Below are positions 16,001 to 18,576 of a stretch of DNA of 18,576 bases, in pieces (position 1 is the first letter of the stretch; the number at the start of each line of letters is the position of its first letter). The stretch is from Caryophanales bacterium UBA4100. Lineage in GTDB: Bacteria > Bacillota > Bacilli > Paenibacillales > UBA4045. The stretch is from the NCBI GenBank assembly GCA_002383285.1, contig DFXU01000067.1, positions 22,682-41,257 of the forward strand, given 5' to 3'. The notes under the pieces were generated by a model. It was given only the letters and a program-made list of their open reading frames with translations, searched no databases and was not told the origin of the DNA. The translations under genes were made by a program, and so were the position numbers.

Positions 16001-16169
16001 TGAGGAATCGTTGAGTAAGGCGATCGATACGATGATTGATTTGCAGAAGTCCGGAAGAATGATAGGTGTGATTTCTCACGTTCGTGAGCTGAAGATGGCA
16101 TTCCCTGCCTCGCTTGAAGTGACCAAGTCGAAGGAAGGCTACAGTAAAACGAGCCTTGTTATTCATTAA
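13077..16169 (+). CDS. sbcC: Exonuclease subunit SbcC (Rad50-type ATPase)
   Basis: SMC-like ATPase subunit of the SbcCD nuclease, 1030 residues, a normal length. The N-terminal ATPase lobe has Walker A GPTGAGKT at 35-42 and the Q-loop MLPQGEFRKLL near 155-165. Long coiled coils (about 180-500 and 540-880) flank the zinc hook CPVC, with C521 and C524, which joins two molecules. The C-terminal lobe carries the signature LSGGEKF at about 933-939 and Walker B MMFIDEGFGSLDEES with D968 and E969. AGGAGG at 13061-13066, inside the end of sbcD, is its ribosome binding site. The minus-strand frames in this gene are shadows. Confidence 0.97.
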   Translation: MKPIRLLITAFGPYKGVETIDFTKLHEHRLFVISGPTGAGKTTIFDAICYALYGTASGEDRDDVRMLRSHFAEDDVHTSVELDFQIGQRSFRVLRQMGHRKTGNKSETGSRVELYEITSGQAVPAVDRFMVTDVDRKIESLFGLNKDQFSQIVMLPQGEFRKLLTSETENKEEILRRIFRTELYQRLEGRFHQRIRELKDNLKSKQTELDLYIRQITTILPNRQDSALFQTLDQEFRNIRQLSEGLSLEIAYYANLQQTELERRLILTNELMAQDSMYHAAKALNDRFIELEQKQLVQAELELQQPRIELKEEHVRKAEKAAHLIPHELRLTEALTMKAQRESQVASQLKAVEQANQEFMDAQQQYNLEAAMEDERKRIDRDIHQLTILEPLVLSLETKQNEVLTLEKKEKELSTLLVTITTKLSELNDRKQMNQFQMKQINISTTDYPQKNEIYVSLRNQERLIKDMLDLNERMTLALEAETVAMQAYDEKKSKYDQLETLWIEGQASLLAAHLHDGVPCPVCGSEAHPLKAHSTHALPSKEQLQQQKEELQHYELLFNEARIQAAAGRSEMENRQSKLIETGLHTQDLQLQHTQLKVLGDQLEVELRDLKKQLDQRANLQKETEVLELDWEKTNQDREQLAHRHQLIHLQYHTQSSVLRSERAQIPEQWSSPVALKQRINLQRSELEKLELRWKQAQLRQQTAQSNETEAATALKQLRLLEEEAAEHAQSIGELWKTELAGSEFIDIDDYRSAKLTEQSRKELRLEIDSFRKQWHVVSGQLVDLHKELAGKECADLQALEDKRTLTKQRLEELNQTIQLVARYHQDAERSHSAILDSSEHVKMLEAELEEIQDVYLAMKGDNPLKLSFERYILIEFLEQILQAANERLSKLSNGQFHLDRSDRIEKHNRQSGLGLDVHDSYTGQNRDVKTLSGGEKFNASLCLALGMTDVIQANQGGVSIEMMFIDEGFGSLDEESLSKAIDTMIDLQKSGRMIGVISHVRELKMAFPASLEVTKSKEGYSKTSLVIH

Positions 16170-16173
16170 GGGT

Positions 16174-16203
16174 TTGACAAGGATAGGTCAAATTTATTAT
16201 GAT
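16174..16203 (+). promoter_or_regulatory. Promoter of the GntR-family regulator gene
   Basis: TTGACA at 16174-16179 is a perfect -35. After 18 bases TATGAT at 16198-16203 matches the -10 at five of six positions. It starts five bases after the sbcC stop, so the regulator is a new transcription unit. Confidence 0.8.
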
Positions 16204-16206
16204 TCA

Positions 16207-16219
16207 CCTGTCTGATAGG
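16207..16219. promoter_or_regulatory. Operator O1, probable GntR autoregulation site
   Basis: CCTGTCTGATAGG is a 13-bp imperfect palindrome; only the centre and positions 4 and 10 break symmetry. It begins three bases after the -10 and so covers the expected transcription start, which fits repression. The same core recurs before the binding-protein gene at 16980. Confidence 0.7.
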
Positions 16220-16243
16220 TGGCAGGGTAGAGGGGAATGATAC

Positions 16244-16924
16244 TTGATGAAGAAAATTCAGAAAATCCATGTGCATGAGCAGGTATCTCAAGAAATTCAG
16301 AATTATATACGAGAGTATAATTTACAAGAGGGGGATAAACTCCCTTCTGTCGAAGAGATGACACGAATGTTCGGTGTCGGGCGCTCTTCCTTGCGTGAGG
16401 CTTTAAGATACTTGGAAACAGTAGAAATTGTTCGGGTAGAGAATGGAAAAGGAATATTCGTGCGTGACATCGATACGTTCAGGTTTACAGGCAAGGTAAA
16501 GGTGGAGAACGAGAAGAAATTCCTCCTATCGATTCTGGAGGTTCGTCGCGCTCTCGAGGGAAAAGCTGTAGAATTAGCAGCTAAACGAATTACAGAGAGA
16601 GAAATGATTGAATTGGAAAATTGTTTAATGGAGTATAGTAGACTGAAGGAAAGCGATCAGGATACATCGATGATCGACCTTGCATTTCACCGTCTGATTA
16701 TCAAATCCTCTGCGAATCCAATTCTGGAAAGTGTACTGCAATCGATTTCCGGGCTATATGTAAAATTCTTCAACGAGCCGTTAGGAGATAAACGTTTATT
16801 TGACGAGACGTACCCATTCCACAATACAATGTTTCAAGCTATCGCTAGTCATGATGTTAAACGAGCTCTTAGCGAATTTAACAAGCTAATGGATTGTGTA
16901 GAAGAAATAATAAAGACATACTAG
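16244..16924 (+). CDS. GntR-family transcriptional regulator, FadR/FCD subgroup
   Basis: DNA-binding repressor of 226 residues. The N-terminal winged helix (about 8-75) has the GntR patterns QEGDKLPSVEEM, FGVGRSSLREALRYLE and GKGIFVRD. The C-terminal FCD ligand domain (about 95-222) shows the metal-site pattern D145-x3-H149 and H193. The last histidine usual for this site seems replaced, probably by D217 (my alignment by eye). The start could be TTG 16244 or ATG 16247; AGGGGA at 16231-16236 is nearer ideal spacing for TTG. Its own promoter carries a palindrome also found before the downstream binding-protein gene, so it probably represses both itself and that transporter. The effector is unknown, perhaps a sugar acid, as is common in FCD proteins. 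Confidence 0.93.
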   Translation: MMKKIQKIHVHEQVSQEIQNYIREYNLQEGDKLPSVEEMTRMFGVGRSSLREALRYLETVEIVRVENGKGIFVRDIDTFRFTGKVKVENEKKFLLSILEVRRALEGKAVELAAKRITEREMIELENCLMEYSRLKESDQDTSMIDLAFHRLIIKSSANPILESVLQSISGLYVKFFNEPLGDKRLFDETYPFHNTMFQAIASHDVKRALSEFNKLMDCVEEIIKTY

Positions 16925-16946
16925 ATGGAATCAGGCATATTATGTA

Positions 16947-16976
16947 TTGACAGTGTTAAGAGCACACATCTATAAT
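16947..16976 (+). promoter_or_regulatory. Consensus promoter of the second sugar-transport operon
   Basis: TTGACA at 16947-16952 and TATAAT at 16971-16976 are both perfect, with an 18-base spacer. The strong sequence together with adjoining operators implies control by repression rather than activation. Confidence 0.88.
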
Positions 16977-16979
16977 TAA

Positions 16980-17008
16980 CCTATCAGACAGCATGACAGT
17001 CTGATACA
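16980..17008. promoter_or_regulatory. Operators O2 and O3 for the GntR-family regulator
   Basis: O2, CCTATCAGACAGC (16980-16992), contains the exact reverse complement of 12 bases of O1. O3 (16996-17008) carries the shared core GTCTGATA. Together they form an inverted repeat, TATCAGAC/GTCTGATA, with a nine-base centre. O2 starts three bases after the -10, the same placement as O1. Confidence 0.7.
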
Positions 17009-17031
17009 TATCTGTGAGGGGGAAGGTACAT

Positions 17032-18336
17032 ATGTGGCCTAAACGTACACGCAAGATTATAGGTATATTACTATCCGTGGCTTTATTACTTGGAATATTA
17101 GCGGGATGCAGCGATAACGGTTCTAGTGATGAAGAGATTAAACTCCGTATGATCGAAAGCTTGACCAGTCCGAAGAGGACGGAGCTTCTCAAGGCTATGT
17201 TAGTCGACTTTGAGAAGGAGAACCCAGATATTAAGGTTGAATTGATTTCTCCGCCTTTCGATCAGGCAGATAACAAGATCAGAACTATGCTCGGAGCTGA
17301 GGAAGAATTAGATATTCTAGAGGTACGAGATTTGAATGTGGCGGAATTCGTCAATAACAGTTATGTAGAGCCTATCAATTCTTATACGGAAGAATGGTCA
17401 GACTTTGGGACTATGGGGTCCGCTGCGAAATCGGTAGGGATGGTAGGAGACGACATATATTTTGTTCCGAACGGCTTGTATCAGCGTCAGATGTTCTATC
17501 GTAAGGATTGGCTAGATGAGAAGGGTCTTAAAGCACCGACAACATGGGAAGAGCTTTATGAAACGAGTAAAGCATTAACGGATCCAGGGAAAAACCGCTT
17601 TGGCTTCTCATTCCGTGGAGGTCCTGGCTCTAACGGTAATACAGATACGATGATCCTTTCATATAACGGAGACAAGGTTGATCTAGAGAATTCAATGTTC
17701 ACCAAGGGTGGTGCAACGATTTATTCGACGCCAGAAGCGAAGGAAGCCATGGAATTATATTTGAGCATCTACAAGGATGCATCGCCATCTGACTCTATTA
17801 ACTGGGGCTTTCAAGAGCAGGTACAGGCGTTCACATCGGGTGTAACCGCCATTCTACTGCAAGATCCAGACGTCATTCAAGTTGTGCAAGAGAAGATGGA
17901 GGTAGGAACATGGGATACGGCACCAATGCCAACGGGCCCGACAGGCAAGGCGTTATTCGCTCCAGGTGGAGCAGGTTGGGGAATAGCAGCCCATTCTAAG
18001 CATAAGGATGCAGCATGGAAGCTAATTGCTTTCTTATCCAGTCCAGAGCAGAACACCAGCTTCTCCAAGAATTATGGCCTGGTACCTATTCATACATCCG
18101 CAACTGAGGACGAATTTTTCCAGACAGGTCCGTATAAGACATTGCTGGATATGTCTAATCAACCTGATACCTTTGTAAGCTATAAAGCGCCCTTCCAATA
18201 TCCGGGCTTAGGACAATGGGGTCAGGTGAGCATGGAGAGCCAGCAGGCTTATGTGCTAGGTAAAGTCTCTTTAGAGGATACACTGAAGCAATGGGATGCG
18301 TATTGGACGGATCAGAAAAGTAAGCTAAAGGAATAG
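17032..18336 (+). CDS. Sugar ABC transporter substrate-binding lipoprotein (second system)
   Basis: Lipid-anchored extracellular binding protein, 434 residues from ATG 17032. The signal peptide ends in the lipobox ILAGC, giving C26 as the anchor, then a short SDNGSSDEE linker and a mature domain beginning IKLRMIESLTSPKR. The segments DILEVRDLNVAEF, YFVPNGLYQRQMFYRKDWLDEKG and TWEELYETSKALTDP are typical of family 1 sugar-binding proteins. An in-frame GTG at 17014 is rejected because the sequence there (GTGAGGGGGAAGG) is the ribosome binding site itself. The protein is only loosely similar to the first binding protein in this window, so a different substrate is likely. It is the first gene of an operon with the permease that follows, under a strong promoter and GntR operators. 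Confidence 0.93.
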   Translation: MWPKRTRKIIGILLSVALLLGILAGCSDNGSSDEEIKLRMIESLTSPKRTELLKAMLVDFEKENPDIKVELISPPFDQADNKIRTMLGAEEELDILEVRDLNVAEFVNNSYVEPINSYTEEWSDFGTMGSAAKSVGMVGDDIYFVPNGLYQRQMFYRKDWLDEKGLKAPTTWEELYETSKALTDPGKNRFGFSFRGGPGSNGNTDTMILSYNGDKVDLENSMFTKGGATIYSTPEAKEAMELYLSIYKDASPSDSINWGFQEQVQAFTSGVTAILLQDPDVIQVVQEKMEVGTWDTAPMPTGPTGKALFAPGGAGWGIAAHSKHKDAAWKLIAFLSSPEQNTSFSKNYGLVPIHTSATEDEFFQTGPYKTLLDMSNQPDTFVSYKAPFQYPGLGQWGQVSMESQQAYVLGKVSLEDTLKQWDAYWTDQKSKLKE

Positions 18337-18352
18337 CTTTTCATATCATTGT

Positions 18353-18377
18353 GATGGGTAGCGATATGCTGCCCATC
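18353..18377 (+). other. Intercistronic stem-loop between binding protein and permease genes (second system)
   Basis: GATGGGTAGC (18353-18362) pairs with GCTGCCCATC (18368-18377), including one T-G pair, around a five-base loop. A weak ATTTT follows at 18381-18385. Its position mirrors that of the stem-loop at 3839-3868 in the first system. It is likely a partial terminator or mRNA stabiliser. Confidence 0.6.
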
Positions 18378-18406
18378 CTCATTTTGCGGCTTAAGGTGGT
18401 GCCTCT

Positions 18407-18576
18407 ATGAAGAATCGGCAGTTGTTTATTATACTGAGTTTATTACCTGCCCTACTGCTGGTCCTTGTATTTACTTATTATCCTTTCTTAAAAGGAATCG
18501 TAATGGCCTTTCAGGAATACAAATTGTTCGATTTGCGCAATGTCCATTTTGTTGGTTTCCGTAACTTTACTGATGC
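18407..18576 (+). CDS. ABC sugar transporter permease, N-terminal part (runs off the window)
   Basis: Only 56 residues are visible. The start is ATG 18407 with AAGGTGG at 18393-18399. The N-terminus has a first membrane span (about 6-29, LFIILSLLPALLLVLVFTYY) and then the segment FLKGIVMAFQEYKLFDLRN followed by HFVGFRNFTDA, which is typical of MalF/UgpA/LplB-type sugar permeases. It follows the binding-protein gene by 70 bases with a stem-loop between. A second permease is expected just beyond the window. Confidence 0.88.
   Translation, partial: MKNRQLFIILSLLPALLLVLVFTYYPFLKGIVMAFQEYKLFDLRNVHFVGFRNFTD

Noticed and set aside
17014..17031. GTG start for the second binding protein
   Set aside because: This stretch is the ribosome binding site (GAGGGGGAAGG), and the lipoprotein signal peptide starts naturally at ATG 17032.

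Overview
The window looks like the chromosome of a Paenibacillus-type soil or plant-associated Firmicute. The reasons are strong AGGAGG-type ribosome binding sites, TTG and GTG starts beside ATG, lipoprotein-type sugar-binding proteins, a YesM/YesN-type two-component pair next to a YesO/P/Q-type sugar importer, and an SbcDC pair. I see no rRNA, tRNA, CRISPR array, insertion sequence or phage gene.

Left part (1-7113): a carbohydrate-sensing and uptake locus. On the minus strand, an AraC-type response regulator (1522-2274) and a YesM-family sensor kinase (to 1525, cut by the window edge) overlap by four bases. Divergent from them lies a plus-strand operon: sugar-binding lipoprotein, two membrane permeases, then a sulfatase without signal peptide, closed by a good intrinsic terminator at 7074-7109. 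The likely job is to sense a glycan, import an oligosaccharide, and remove sulfate inside the cell. No ATPase is encoded here, so a shared MsmX-type ATPase elsewhere is presumed.

Middle part (7114-11922): a collection of mostly single genes: an MFS transporter whose ribosome binding site is buried in a hairpin, an aldose-1-epimerase-family protein, a small DUF1232 membrane protein, and a compact chemoreceptor-like protein with two membrane helices but no outside sensor domain. A 517-bp gene-free stretch follows (11406-11922). It holds two pairs of direct repeats both spaced 51 bp, several hairpins, a terminator-like stem-loop and a 33-bp tandem duplication; it may contain an unrecognised structured RNA, or may be decaying repeat DNA.

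Right part (11923-18576): sbcD and sbcC overlap by four bases and encode the Mre11/Rad50-type nuclease. After them comes a second sugar-uptake locus: a GntR/FadR-type repressor, a sugar-binding lipoprotein and the start of an ABC permease that leaves the window. The repressor gene and the binding-protein gene each have a TTGACA/18-bp/TATRAT promoter followed, three bases later, by the same near-palindromic operator (CCTRTCWGAYAG core). This strongly suggests that the regulator represses itself and the transporter. It is the clearest regulatory circuit in the window.

Nothing here is convincingly a wholly new system. The items most worth checking are the GntR operator set, the hairpin over the MFS start, the sulfatase inside a YesOPQ-like operon, and the repeat-rich gap before sbcD.
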